Assembly: GCF_030700285.1 (NCBI RefSeq)
Contig: NZ_JAUYZJ010000005.1
Coordinates: forward strand, 1-64,000
Source of the DNA: Methylobacterium sp. NEAU K
Lineage (GTDB): Bacteria > Pseudomonadota > Alphaproteobacteria > Rhizobiales > Beijerinckiaceae
DNA: 64,000 bases
Reading direction: 5' to 3'
A program made the position numbers and the translations under genes. This document shows, piece after piece, positions 45,766 through 54,836 of this stretch. The notes below the pieces were generated by a model that saw only the letters and a list, made by a program, of their open reading frames with translations, was not told the DNA's origin and did not search any database. Each line of letters starts with the position of its first letter. Within the stretch, counting starts at the first letter, position 1.

Positions 45766-47250
45766 TCAGGCCGCATCCTCCGCCTTCTCGTCACCTTCCA
45801 GACCGAGGTCCTTGAGCTTGCGGTAGAGGGTGGATCGGCCGATTCCGAGGCGGCGCGACACCTCCGACATGCGCTGGCGGTAGAACTGCAGCGCGTAGCG
45901 GATGATCTCGGCCTCCAGCACGTCCATGGTCTTCATCTCGCCGGTCTCTTCGGCGACCAACGACATGGCATGGGGGTCGCGGACCTCGACGCGCACGATC
46001 TCGCGCACCGGCTCCGGTGCGTAGGCCGGCATCTGCGGCTGGCTCGGCGCCGCCGGGATACGGACGTCGAAGCCCTCGACCTGAGCGGCGATCTGCGGGA
46101 ACTCGGCCACCGTCAGTTCGTCACCATCGGCCAGCACGATGGCGCGGAACAAGGCGTTCTCCAGCTGACGGACGTTGCCGGGCCAGGGGTAGCGGGTGAG
46201 CAGCGCCATCGCTTCCGGCGCGATCGCCCGCACCCGCTTGCCTTCCTCCGCCGAGAAACGGGCGCAGAAGGAGCGGACCAGGTCCGGGATGTCCTCGCGG
46301 CGGGCTCGCAGCGGCGGCAGGGTCATGGGGAACACGTTAAGGCGGTAGTAGAGGTCTTCCCGGAACTTGCCCTCCTTCACGAGGTCGAGCAGCGAGCGGT
46401 TCGTGGCTGAGACGAGGCGGATGTCGACCCGCACCGAGCGCTTGCCGCCGACCGGGTCGACCTCGCCCTCCTGGAGCGCGCGGAGCAGCTTCACCTGAGC
46501 GTCCAATGGCAGCTCGCCGATCTCGTCGAGGAACAGCGTCCCACCGGAGGCCTCTACGAACTTGCCCGCATGCTTCTCTGTGGCACCCGTGAAGGCGCCC
46601 TTCTCGTGACCGAACAAGGTCGACTCCACGAGGTTCTCGGGTATCGCCCCGCAATTGACGGTCACGAATGGCTTGCCGCGCCGGTCGCCCGAGCCCTGGA
46701 TCGCCCGGGCCAGTACTTCTTTGCCGACGCCGGATTCGCCCTCGATCAGCACCGGGATGTTGGACTTGGCTGCCCGCTCGGCGAGGCGGATCACGCGCTC
46801 CATATCGGGGCTTTTGGACGTCAGATCCTTGAAGGTGAGCGCCCCGGAGGCGCGGCGACGCATCCTGCGCACCTCCTCTTCCAGGGTGTCGACCCGCAGG
46901 GCGTTCTTGATCGAGACCTGCAGCCGCTCGGCGCCGGCAGGCTTGACCACGAAGTCGACGGCGCCCGCCCGCATGGCGTTGACCACCGCGTCGATCGAGC
47001 CGTTCGAGGTCTGGACGATCACCGGCGTGTCGAGGCCGCTCCGGCGCATCTCGGCCAGCACGCCGAGACCGTCGAGCCCAGGCATCACCAGGTCGAGCAG
47101 AACCACGTCCGCGCCCTCGGTCTTGAGCACGGTCAGCGCCTCCGCCCCGGTCTCCGTCACCCGGGCATCGAAACCGAACCGCCGCACCGCCGCCTCGGCG
47201 AGGCGGCGCTGGACCGGATCGTCGTCCACGATGAGAACGGTGGTGGACAT
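45766..47250 (-). CDS. Sigma-54-dependent response regulator (NtrC family), orphan
   Basis: Cytoplasmic enhancer-binding activator, 494 residues from ATG 47250 (GGGAG ribosome site). The receiver domain has phospho-acceptor Asp53 in VVLLDLVMPG, with conserved DDD at 9-11 and the lysine of VVKPAG. The AAA+ domain shows Walker A GESGVGKE, the sigma-54 contact loop GAFTGA and LFLDEIGELP. A Fis-type helix-turn-helix, VSRRLGIGRSTLYRKLKDLG, closes it. No cognate kinase is adjacent; the HWE kinase 36 kb away is of a type that does not usually pair with this family. Confidence 0.92.
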   Translation of the reverse strand: MSTTVLIVDDDPVQRRLAEAAVRRFGFDARVTETGAEALTVLKTEGADVVLLDLVMPGLDGLGVLAEMRRSGLDTPVIVQTSNGSIDAVVNAMRAGAVDFVVKPAGAERLQVSIKNALRVDTLEEEVRRMRRRASGALTFKDLTSKSPDMERVIRLAERAAKSNIPVLIEGESGVGKEVLARAIQGSGDRRGKPFVTVNCGAIPENLVESTLFGHEKGAFTGATEKHAGKFVEASGGTLFLDEIGELPLDAQVKLLRALQEGEVDPVGGKRSVRVDIRLVSATNRSLLDLVKEGKFREDLYYRLNVFPMTLPPLRARREDIPDLVRSFCARFSAEEGKRVRAIAPEAMALLTRYPWPGNVRQLENALFRAIVLADGDELTVAEFPQIAAQVEGFDVRIPAAPSQPQMPAYAPEPVREIVRVEVRDPHAMSLVAEETGEMKTMDVLEAEIIRYALQFYRQRMSEVSRRLGIGRSTLYRKLKDLGLEGDEKAEDAA

Positions 47251-47500
47251 TGCGGCTCCCTGCACGGCGCGCGAGACCCGAGCCGCGGCGCGGGCCTCAC
47301 CCGTACCGCGCGTCTTCGAATCGGCGACTGTTTCGTTTCGAACCGCAGGGTGCCGGAGAGACGTAAAGTGGCGCTTAACGACGTTTTCGCCGCGCCGTCA
47401 CCGCGGCGGACGGAACCGGGCAACCGGCCGCGTTGAACGCGTGGCCGTGCGTTCGATATCAGGGTACGGGGCCCGTGCCCCTTCGAGAGGATCGCGAGAC

Positions 47501-49372
47501 ATGATGCCGAGCCACACCGCTTCGCCGGTGAACGTCCGCCTGCCGGAAGGCGTGAGCGCCGCCCGCGCCGCCGCCAAGGCCGCCGACCTCGGCCACCTAC
47601 CGGAATGGGACCTCTCCGACCTCTATTCCGGCCTCGACGCGCCGGAATTCTCGGCCGACATGACCCGCGCCGAGGAGGAGTGCCGCCGCTTCTCCGAAGC
47701 CTATGCCGGACGCATCGTCGAGATGGCCGCGGGCCCGGGCGCGTCCGAGCGCCTCGCCGAGGCGGTCCGGGTCTATGAGGGCATCGAGGACCTGCTCGGG
47801 AAGCTGATGTCGTTCGCCGGCTTGGTCTATTCCGGGGACACAACGGACGAGGCGCGGGCCAAGTTCTACGGCGACACACGCGAGCGGCTGACCGACGCCT
47901 CGGCCGACCTGCTGTTCTTCGCCCTGGAGCTGAATCGGGTCGAGGACGCGGTGATGGATGCCGCGATGGCCGAGGGGCCGCTCGCCCACTACGCCCCGTG
48001 GATCGAGGACCTGCGCCGCGAGAAGCCGCACCAGCTCGATGACCGGACCGAGAAGCTGTTCCTGGAGAAGTCGGTCACTGCGAACGCGGCCTGGGACCGG
48101 CTGTTCAACGAGACGATCGCCGGCCTGCGCTTCACCGTCCAGGGTGAACAGATGCCTCTGGAGCCGACCCTCAACAAGCTTCAGGACCCGGACGGGGCGG
48201 TCCGGAAGGAGGCGGCCGGGGCGATCAGCGAGGTCCTGCGCGGCAATCTCCGCGTGTTCACGCTGATCACCAACACGCTGGCGAAGGACAAGGAGATCTC
48301 CGACCGCTGGCGCGGCTTCAAGGACGTGGCCGATGCCCGTCACCTCGCCAACCGGGTCGAGCCGGAGGTGGTAGCGGCCCTGGTCGATGCCGTGCGGGCA
48401 GCCTATCCGCGCCTGTCCCACCGCTACTACAAGCTGAAAGCCAAATGGTTCGGGCAGGATTCGCTGCCCTATTGGGACCGCAACGCGCCGTTGCCGAAGG
48501 TCGAGCAGCGCACGATCCCCTGGGCGGAGGCGCGCGACACGGTGCTGTCGGCCTACGACGCGTTCTCGCCGAAGATGGCCGGGATCGCGAAACGGTTCTT
48601 CGACGAGAGCTGGATCGACGCACCGACCCGGCCCGGCAAGGCACCGGGCGCCTTCGCGCACCCGACCGTGCCCTCGGTCCACCCCTACGTTCTGGTGAAC
48701 TACCAGGGCAAGCCGCGGGATGTGATGACCCTGGCACACGAGCTGGGCCATGGCGTCCATCAGGTCCTGGCTGGCCCGAACGGCGCCCTGATGGCCCCGA
48801 CGCCTCTGACGCTCGCCGAGACGGCCAGCGTGTTCGGCGAGATGCTGACCTTCCGCAAGCTCCTCGCCGCCACCACCGACACGACCCAGCGCCGGGCGAT
48901 GCTCGCCGCCAAGGTCGAGGACATGATCAACACGGTGGTGCGCCAGATCGCGTTCTACTCGTTCGAGCGGAAGGTCCATCTCGCGCGCGCCAAGGGCGAG
49001 CTGACGTCGGACCAGATCAACGCGCTCTGGATCTCGGTCCAGGTGGAGTCGCTGGGACCGGCCATCTCCCTCGATGCGGGCTACGAGCCGTTCTGGGCCT
49101 ACATCCCGCACTTCATCCATTCGCCGTTCTACGTCTACGCGTATGCCTTCGGCGATTGCCTGGTGAACTCCCTCTATGGCGTCTACGCCCAGGCGGAGGC
49201 GGGCTTCGTGGACCGCTATTTCGCGCTGCTCTCGGCCGGCGGCTCGAAGCCTTACGGTGAACTGCTCGCCCCCTTCGGACTCGACGCCAAGGATCCGGGC
49301 TTCTGGCAGATCGGACTCGGGATGATCGAGGGCATGATCGCCGAGCTGGAGGGGATGGAGGGACAGGCCTGA
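47501..49372 (+). CDS. pepF: Oligoendopeptidase F
   Basis: Cytosolic M3-family zinc peptidase hydrolysing short peptides, 623 residues from ATG 47501. The zinc site HELGH (413-417) lies in MTLAHELGHGVHQVLAG, and the third ligand glutamate is in TLAETASVFGEML. The N-terminal helical lobe begins near LPEWDLSDLYSGLDAPEF. The frame is open some 850 bases upstream, but that is antisense to the divergent regulator. It is followed by a strong terminator hairpin. Confidence 0.93.
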   Translation: MMPSHTASPVNVRLPEGVSAARAAAKAADLGHLPEWDLSDLYSGLDAPEFSADMTRAEEECRRFSEAYAGRIVEMAAGPGASERLAEAVRVYEGIEDLLGKLMSFAGLVYSGDTTDEARAKFYGDTRERLTDASADLLFFALELNRVEDAVMDAAMAEGPLAHYAPWIEDLRREKPHQLDDRTEKLFLEKSVTANAAWDRLFNETIAGLRFTVQGEQMPLEPTLNKLQDPDGAVRKEAAGAISEVLRGNLRVFTLITNTLAKDKEISDRWRGFKDVADARHLANRVEPEVVAALVDAVRAAYPRLSHRYYKLKAKWFGQDSLPYWDRNAPLPKVEQRTIPWAEARDTVLSAYDAFSPKMAGIAKRFFDESWIDAPTRPGKAPGAFAHPTVPSVHPYVLVNYQGKPRDVMTLAHELGHGVHQVLAGPNGALMAPTPLTLAETASVFGEMLTFRKLLAATTDTTQRRAMLAAKVEDMINTVVRQIAFYSFERKVHLARAKGELTSDQINALWISVQVESLGPAISLDAGYEPFWAYIPHFIHSPFYVYAYAFGDCLVNSLYGVYAQAEAGFVDRYFALLSAGGSKPYGELLAPFGLDAKDPGFWQIGLGMIEGMIAELEGMEGQA

Positions 49373-49394
49373 AACCCGGCCTTCCCGGCCACGT

Positions 49395-49427
49395 CCGGGA
49401 TGTCGTGCGCGACGCACGACATCCCGG
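49395..49427 (+). terminator. Perfect hairpin after pepF
   Basis: CCGGGATGTCGTGCG (49395-49409) and its exact complement (49413-49427) form a 15-base stem with a three-base loop, 22 bases past the pepF stop. Likely terminator; no T-run. Confidence 0.7.
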
Positions 49428-49653
49428 GAAAGACCACGACGCACGCGGTCGAGCACGTCCGCATCGCGACCGGCCGGCGTGTGGCGAAGTCGCCGACGGT
49501 AAGCTTGGATCGGCGCAGGGTGATCGTCCCCATGGCCGGCAAAATCGTCAAATCTCGTCTGATCCCGCCGCGCCGCGACGCAGCGACCCGGCTCTCTGGT
49601 GCGGGGTGCGGAAAGGCTTATGTCCGAAGCTGCACCGAGGAAGATCCTGCACG

Positions 49654-51015
49654 ATGGCCGAGACCGACCGCGAAGCCAACCGTTTCTCCGCCCGCGCGGG
49701 GCGCTACGCCAGTGTGGGCGCCAATGTCGGCGGCGTCGCCGCCCGCATGGCCATGTCGCGGCTGTTCGGCAAGGAAGGTACGACCAACGCCGCAGCCCTG
49801 GCTCAGGCGCTCGGCGGCCTGAAGGGCCCGATCATGAAGGTGGCCCAGCTGCTGGCCACCGTGCCGGACCTGCTGCCGCCCGAATACGCCGCCGAACTCC
49901 AGAAGCTCCAGGCCGATGCGCCGCCCATGGGTGCTGCCTTCGTCAAGCGGCGGATGCAGTCGGAACTCGGCATCGGCTGGCAGGGCCGGTTCGGCAGCTT
50001 CGACCTGAAGCCGTCCGCGGCGGCCTCCCTAGGGCAGGTCCACCGGGCCACCACAAAAGACGGCGAGCGGCTGGCGTGCAAGCTCCAATACCCGGACATG
50101 CAATCGGCCGTGGAGGCCGACCTCAAGCAGCTGGAGCTCGCCTTCGCGCTCCACCGGCGGATGAACAGCTGGCTCGATACCCGCGAGATCGCCAAGGAGA
50201 TCGGGGCCCGGGTGCGCGAGGAGCTGGACTACGAGCGCGAGGCCAAGCACGCGGCCCTCTACGGCGCGGTGCTCAGGGACATCGACGCGGTGCGTGTGCC
50301 GCTGGTTTTCCCGGATCTCTCGACCAAGCGCCTGCTGACGCTCAGCTGGCTCGACGGCGACAAGATCCTCGGCTTCGCCGAGGAGCCCGTGGAGGTTCGC
50401 AACCGGATCGCCCAGTCCATGTTCAAGGCGTGGTGGCATCCGTTCAGCCGGGCGGCCGTGATCCACGGCGATCCGCATCTCGGCAACTACACAGTCTTCT
50501 CGGAGGGCGGGGAAGCCGCCGGGATCAATCTGCTCGATTATGGCTGCGTGCGGATCTTCCACCCGCGCTTCGTCGGGGGCGTGGTCGATCTCTATCGCGG
50601 CCTCCTGGAGGATGACGCGGCGCGCATCGTCCACGCCTATGAGGTCTGGGGTTTCAAGAATCTCGACAAGGAGAAGATCGAGATCCTGAACATCTGGGCA
50701 CGGTTCATCTACGGGCCGCTTCTCGAGGATCGCACCCGCACCGTGGCGGATGGGGTCAAGCCCGGCGAGTACGGCCGGCGGCAGGCGTTCCAGGTGCACC
50801 AGGCCCTGAAGGAACGCGGTCCGGTGACGGTGCCGCAGGAATTCGTGTTCATGGACCGAGCCGCCGTCGGCCTCGGCGCGGTGTTCCTTCACCTGCGCTC
50901 GGAGCTGAACTACCACCGGCTGTTCGAGGCGGAGATCGAGCACTTCTCCCTGGAGAAACTGGGCACACGGCAGAGCCAGATCCTCGCCGAGGCGGGCCTG
51001 CCGAAGCCCGCATGA
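49654..51015 (+). CDS. ABC1/UbiB-family atypical kinase-like protein
   Basis: A 453-residue protein of the ABC1/ADCK group, related to UbiB and plastid proteins that support quinone synthesis. It has KGPIMKVAQLLATVPDLLP (the KxGQ-like segment), SAAASLGQVHRATTKDG (alanine-rich nucleotide loop), ACKLQYPD with the ATP lysine, VIHGDPHLGNY and NLLDYG (the catalytic Asp and metal Asp motifs). The KxGQ motif reads KVAQ here, a mild variation. Start ATG 49654, the first Met of the conserved reading. I avoid calling it UbiB since several paralogues exist. Confidence 0.85.
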   Translation: MAETDREANRFSARAGRYASVGANVGGVAARMAMSRLFGKEGTTNAAALAQALGGLKGPIMKVAQLLATVPDLLPPEYAAELQKLQADAPPMGAAFVKRRMQSELGIGWQGRFGSFDLKPSAAASLGQVHRATTKDGERLACKLQYPDMQSAVEADLKQLELAFALHRRMNSWLDTREIAKEIGARVREELDYEREAKHAALYGAVLRDIDAVRVPLVFPDLSTKRLLTLSWLDGDKILGFAEEPVEVRNRIAQSMFKAWWHPFSRAAVIHGDPHLGNYTVFSEGGEAAGINLLDYGCVRIFHPRFVGGVVDLYRGLLEDDAARIVHAYEVWGFKNLDKEKIEILNIWARFIYGPLLEDRTRTVADGVKPGEYGRRQAFQVHQALKERGPVTVPQEFVFMDRAAVGLGAVFLHLRSELNYHRLFEAEIEHFSLEKLGTRQSQILAEAGLPKPA

Positions 51016-51139
51016 CACGCCTCAGGGGCGGCTACGGAGAGAGCGATCAACTTGCGGGCGTCCGATTGCGGCAGGAAAACGCTTGAGCTACATCCCACCT
51101 TGACCACAAGAAGTCGCGTGTCAGGGAAACGAGCGCACA

Positions 51140-51433
51140 ATGGCCGAGAGTGAGATGGTGGGCGGGCACACCTACAGCCCGGCGATGGACGCGAAGACCC
51201 ACGAGCAGACCTATCGCGGCTTCGTGCGCTTCGTCGAGATCGCCACGGGCGTCGTGATCTGCTGGGTGCTCGCGCTGGCGGTCGGCGGCATCCGCGAAGC
51301 CTGGCTCCTGGCGATTCTCAGCGTCATCGTCTCCGGAGCAGCCGGTGCCCTCGGCGCCCTGGCGCCCGCCATCGGCTGGCGCGGCCCACTCGTCGTCGGG
51401 ATTCTCCTGTTCCTCTATCTCGCCTTCGCCTGA
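51140..51433 (+). CDS. aa3-type cytochrome c oxidase subunit IV
   Basis: A 97-residue inner-membrane protein. MDAKTHEQTYRGFVRFVEIA is the signature N terminus of the small bacterial subunit IV of aa3-type oxidases. It is followed by membrane helices ATGVVICWVLALAVGG, AWLLAILSVIVSGAAGALGA and PLVVGILLFLYLAFA; the family core has one, so this version is longer. Main oxidase subunits are not in the window. A hairpin follows the stop. Confidence 0.8.
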   Translation: MAESEMVGGHTYSPAMDAKTHEQTYRGFVRFVEIATGVVICWVLALAVGGIREAWLLAILSVIVSGAAGALGALAPAIGWRGPLVVGILLFLYLAFA

Positions 51434-51441
51434 GGCTTTCG

Positions 51442-51462
51442 GAGCGGCCCCGACGGCCGCTC
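51442..51462 (+). terminator. Hairpin after oxidase subunit IV
   Basis: GAGCGGCC (51442-51449) pairs with GGCCGCTC (51455-51462) over eight bases with a five-base loop, nine bases past the stop. Probable terminator. Confidence 0.5.
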
Positions 51463-51641
51463 GACGCAGACGAACGGCCCTCGGATCTGGAGCCGGACGG
51501 ACCGCCGATATGCGGCTCCCAGGCTGACGGCCCCACGTTACATTCGGCCGGATTCCATCATCGCATCAGTCTTTCGCGTCTCGAAAAGCTGCGCCGGTTC
51601 GCGCATTCGGGGAGCCAAAGCTTATCCAGGGGAAGCCTCGC

Positions 51642-52817
51642 ATGCGCATCGCTGTGCTGTCCGAGACGGACTCCTCGGAACCGCGCGTGGCTGCGGTGCC
51701 GGAGACCGTCAAGAAATTCAAGGCGCTCGGCGCCGACGTGACCGTGCAGGCGGGTGCGGGGGTGAAGGCCGGCATCCTCGACACCGAGTATGAGGCTGCC
51801 GGCGCCAGCATTGCCGGCAGCGCCGCAGATGCCGCGCGCGATGCCGATCTCGTCCTTAAGGTCCGGAGGCCGAGTGCCGAGGAACTGCCGCTGTTCAAGC
51901 GCGGCGCGACCATCGTGGCGATTATGGACCCCTACGGCAACGAGGCCGCGCTGAAGGGCATGGCCGAGGCGGGCGTATCGGGCTTCGCCATGGAGCTGAT
52001 GCCGCGCATCACCCGCGCGCAGGTGATGGACGTGCTCTCCTCCCAGGCGAACCTCGCCGGCTACCGCGCGGTGGTCGACGGTGCCGCGGAATACGGCCGC
52101 GCGATGCCGATGATGATGACCGCGGCCGGCACCGTGCCGGCTGCACGCGTCTTCGTGATGGGCGTGGGTGTCGCCGGCCTCCAGGCCATCGCCACCGCCC
52201 GGCGACTCGGCGCGGTGGTGACCGCCACCGACGTGCGCCCCGCCACCAAGGAGCAGGTCGAATCGCTCGGTGCGAAGTTCGTCGCGGTCGAGGACGACGA
52301 GTTCAAGCAAGCCGAGACTGCGGGCGGCTACGCGAAGGAGATGTCGTCCGCCTATCAGGCGAAGCAGGCCGAGCTGGTGAAGGGCCACATCGCCAAGCAG
52401 GACATCGTCATCACGACGGCGCTGATCCCGGGCCGCCCGGCCCCGAAGCTCGTCTCCGAGGAGATGGTAGCCTCGATGAAGCCGGGCTCGGTTCTGGTCG
52501 ACCTCGCGGTGGAGCGCGGCGGCAACGTCGCCGGCGCGAAGCCGGGCGAGATCGTCGTCACCGATCGCGGCGTGAAGATCGTCGGCCACACAAACGTGCC
52601 GGGGCGGCTCGCCGCCACGGCCTCGAGCCTCTACGCCCGCAACCTCTACGCCTTCGTCGAGACCCTGATCGACAAGGAATCGAAGGCGCTGGCGATCAAC
52701 TGGGACGACGAGCTGGTCAAGGCCACCAACCTGACCCGCGACGGCTCCGTGGTGCACGCATCCTTCCAGCCGAAGGCCGAAACCGCCGCTGCGCCGGCGC
52801 CGGCCGGCGTGGCCTGA
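51642..52817 (+). CDS. pntAA: NAD(P) transhydrogenase subunit alpha part 1
   Basis: Soluble NAD(H)-binding domain (dI) of the proton-translocating transhydrogenase, 391 residues. It begins [20 protein letters not shown], has the RD-loop region [20 protein letters not shown] and the nucleotide fold [20 protein letters not shown]. The alpha chain is split into two genes, as usual in alphaproteobacteria. GGGGAAG precedes the ATG. It is first of three genes spaced 4 to 22 bases apart. Confidence 0.96.
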   Translation: MRIAVLSETDSSEPRVAAVPETVKKFKALGADVTVQAGAGVKAGILDTEYEAAGASIAGSAADAARDADLVLKVRRPSAEELPLFKRGATIVAIMDPYGNEAALKGMAEAGVSGFAMELMPRITRAQVMDVLSSQANLAGYRAVVDGAAEYGRAMPMMMTAAGTVPAARVFVMGVGVAGLQAIATARRLGAVVTATDVRPATKEQVESLGAKFVAVEDDEFKQAETAGGYAKEMSSAYQAKQAELVKGHIAKQDIVITTALIPGRPAPKLVSEEMVASMKPGSVLVDLAVERGGNVAGAKPGEIVVTDRGVKIVGHTNVPGRLAATASSLYARNLYAFVETLIDKESKALAINWDDELVKATNLTRDGSVVHASFQPKAETAAAPAPAGVA

Positions 52818-52839
52818 CTCGATCGCGAGGGCAACAAGC

Positions 52840-53295
52840 ATGGCAAACGTCGTCATTCCTCCCGATCAGGCGGCCGACCAGGCCCGCGTCCTGGCCGATG
52901 CCGCGCGCGCAGCGGCCGCGGTGGCGCGCAATGCGGCCGACCAGGCCCAGGCCATCGCCACCGGCATGGGCCACGGCCTCAGCGCAGCCACCGGCGGCGC
53001 GGTAGACCCAACGGTCTTCCAACTCGCGATCTTCGTGCTGGCGATCTTCGTCGGCTATTACGTGGTGTGGTCCGTGACCCCGGCGCTGCACACGCCGCTC
53101 ATGTCGGTGACCAACGCGATCTCGTCGGTGATCATCGTCGGCGCGCTCCTCGCCGCCGGCGTGCCTCTCCTGGAGAAGGGTACGGGCTGGGCCCGTGCCT
53201 TCGGCTTCATCGGTATCGTGCTCGCCAGCGTGAACATCTTCGGCGGCTTCCTCGTCACGCAGCGCATGCTCGGCATGTACAAGAAGAAGGGCTGA
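52840..53295 (+). CDS. pntAB: NAD(P) transhydrogenase subunit alpha part 2
   Basis: Membrane part of the alpha chain, 151 residues. An alanine-rich N terminus (about 1-50) precedes the helices [40 protein letters not shown] and [20 protein letters not shown], ending [12 protein letters not shown] as in family members. The 50-residue N-terminal lead is longer than average. It forms the proton channel with PntB. Confidence 0.94.
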   Translation: MANVVIPPDQAADQARVLADAARAAAAVARNAADQAQAIATGMGHGLSAATGGAVDPTVFQLAIFVLAIFVGYYVVWSVTPALHTPLMSVTNAISSVIIVGALLAAGVPLLEKGTGWARAFGFIGIVLASVNIFGGFLVTQRMLGMYKKKG

Positions 53296-53299
53296 GACG

Positions 53300-54697
53300 A
53301 TGTCCCAGAACGTCTCCGCCCTTCTCTACATCGTCGCCGGCGTCCTGTTCATCATGGCGCTGCGGGGACTCTCGCACCCGACCACGTCGCGGCAGGGCAA
53401 CCTCTACGGCATGATCGGCATGGCGCTGGCCGTGCTGACCACCCTGGTGGGCCACCCGCCCGCCGGGTTCGGCGCCTGGATCCTGGTGATCCTCGGGATC
53501 GCCATCGGCGGCAGTGCCGGCGCGGTCATCGCCAAGCGCGTGCCGATGACGGCGATGCCGCAACTCGTGGCCGCTTTCCACTCGCTGGTCGGCCTCGCGG
53601 CCGTGGCCGGCGCCGCTGCGACCCTCTATGCGCCGCAGGCGGTGGGCATCCTCGAGAACGGCCACATCCATAAGCAGTCGCTGTTCGAGATGGCTCTGGG
53701 CGCGGCCATCGGCGCGATCACCTTCACCGGCTCGGTGATCGCCTTCGCCAAGCTCGATGGGCGCATGTCGGGCAAGCCGATCATGCTTCCCCAGAGGCAT
53801 GTCATCAACATCGCCCTCGCGGTGGCGCTGGTGCTGCTGATCGCGCTGTTCATCGGCAACGAGAGCAAGGCGATCTTCTGGCTGATCGTGCTTCTGTCCT
53901 TCGCGCTGGGCGGCCTGCTGATCATCCCCATCGGCGGCGCCGACATGCCCGTCGTGGTGTCGATGCTGAACTCCTACTCGGGGTGGGCGGCAGCCGGCAT
54001 CGGCTTCACCCTGGGCAACCTCGCATTGATCATCACCGGCTCTCTCGTCGGCTCGTCGGGCGCGATCCTGTCCTACATCATGTGCCACGCGATGAACCGG
54101 TCGTTCATCTCGGTCATCCTCGGCGGCTTCGGGGGTGACACCGCGGCGGCCGGCTCGGGGCAGGTCGAGACGCGACCCGTCAAACAAGGCTCGGCTGACG
54201 ATGCGGCCTACATCATGAAGAATGCCGAGCGGGTGATCATCGTCCCGGGCTACGGCATGGCGGTAGCCCAGGCGCAGCACTCGCTCCGCGAGATGGCCGA
54301 CATGCTGAAGAAGGAAGGCGTCGACGTGAAGTACGCCATCCACCCAGTGGCGGGTCGGATGCCGGGCCACATGAACGTTCTGCTCGCCGAGGCGAACGTG
54401 CCCTACGATGAGGTGTTCGAGCTTGAAGACATCAACGGCGAGTTTCCGCAGGCCGATGTCGCCTTCGTGATCGGTGCCAATGACGTCACCAACCCGGCCG
54501 CCAAAACCGACAAGACCTCGCCGATCTACGGGATGCCGATCCTCGACGTGGAGAAGGCCAAGACCGTGCTGTTCATCAAGCGCGGCATGGGCTCGGGCTA
54601 TGCCGGCGTCGAGAACGAGGTGTTCTTCCGCGATAACACCATGATGCTGTTCGGCGACGCCAAGAAGGTGGTCGACAGCATCCTCAAGGCGTTCTGA
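53300..54697 (+). CDS. pntB: NAD(P) transhydrogenase subunit beta
   Basis: Integral membrane plus NADP(H)-binding domain (dIII), 465 residues. Membrane segments include SFALGGLLIIPIGGADMPVV and the motif VVSMLNSYSGWAAAGIGFTL. The C-terminal NADP domain has IVPGYGMAVAQAQHSLREM, YAIHPVAGRMPGHMNVLLAE and FVIGANDVTNPAA. The operon makes NADPH from NADH using the proton gradient, relevant for pigment synthesis and C1 assimilation. It ends at an intrinsic terminator. Confidence 0.97.
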   Translation: MSQNVSALLYIVAGVLFIMALRGLSHPTTSRQGNLYGMIGMALAVLTTLVGHPPAGFGAWILVILGIAIGGSAGAVIAKRVPMTAMPQLVAAFHSLVGLAAVAGAAATLYAPQAVGILENGHIHKQSLFEMALGAAIGAITFTGSVIAFAKLDGRMSGKPIMLPQRHVINIALAVALVLLIALFIGNESKAIFWLIVLLSFALGGLLIIPIGGADMPVVVSMLNSYSGWAAAGIGFTLGNLALIITGSLVGSSGAILSYIMCHAMNRSFISVILGGFGGDTAAAGSGQVETRPVKQGSADDAAYIMKNAERVIIVPGYGMAVAQAQHSLREMADMLKKEGVDVKYAIHPVAGRMPGHMNVLLAEANVPYDEVFELEDINGEFPQADVAFVIGANDVTNPAAKTDKTSPIYGMPILDVEKAKTVLFIKRGMGSGYAGVENEVFFRDNTMMLFGDAKKVVDSILKAF

Positions 54698-54723
54698 GCC
54701 CGTCTCAGGGCAGGCCACGATGC

Positions 54724-54747
54724 AGGGCGGGCAGCGATGCCCGCCCT
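54724..54747 (+). terminator. Rho-independent terminator after pntB
   Basis: AGGGCGGGCA (54724-54733) pairs with TGCCCGCCCT (54738-54747), a 10-base stem with a four-base loop, followed by TTCCATTTT. The only classical stem plus T-rich tail directly behind a gene in the window. Confidence 0.85.
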
Positions 54748-54836
54748 TTCCATTTTGCGCGTACGGATCTGGCCCCGGGGCCCCTGTTGCGGCGATGCCC
54801 GCGATTCTGCCCCCGACACGGTGTAGAGTGGTCATC

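Noticed and set aside
46655-47500. N-terminal extension of pepF
   Set aside because: The open frame is antisense to the sigma-54 regulator; family similarity begins only after ATG 47501.
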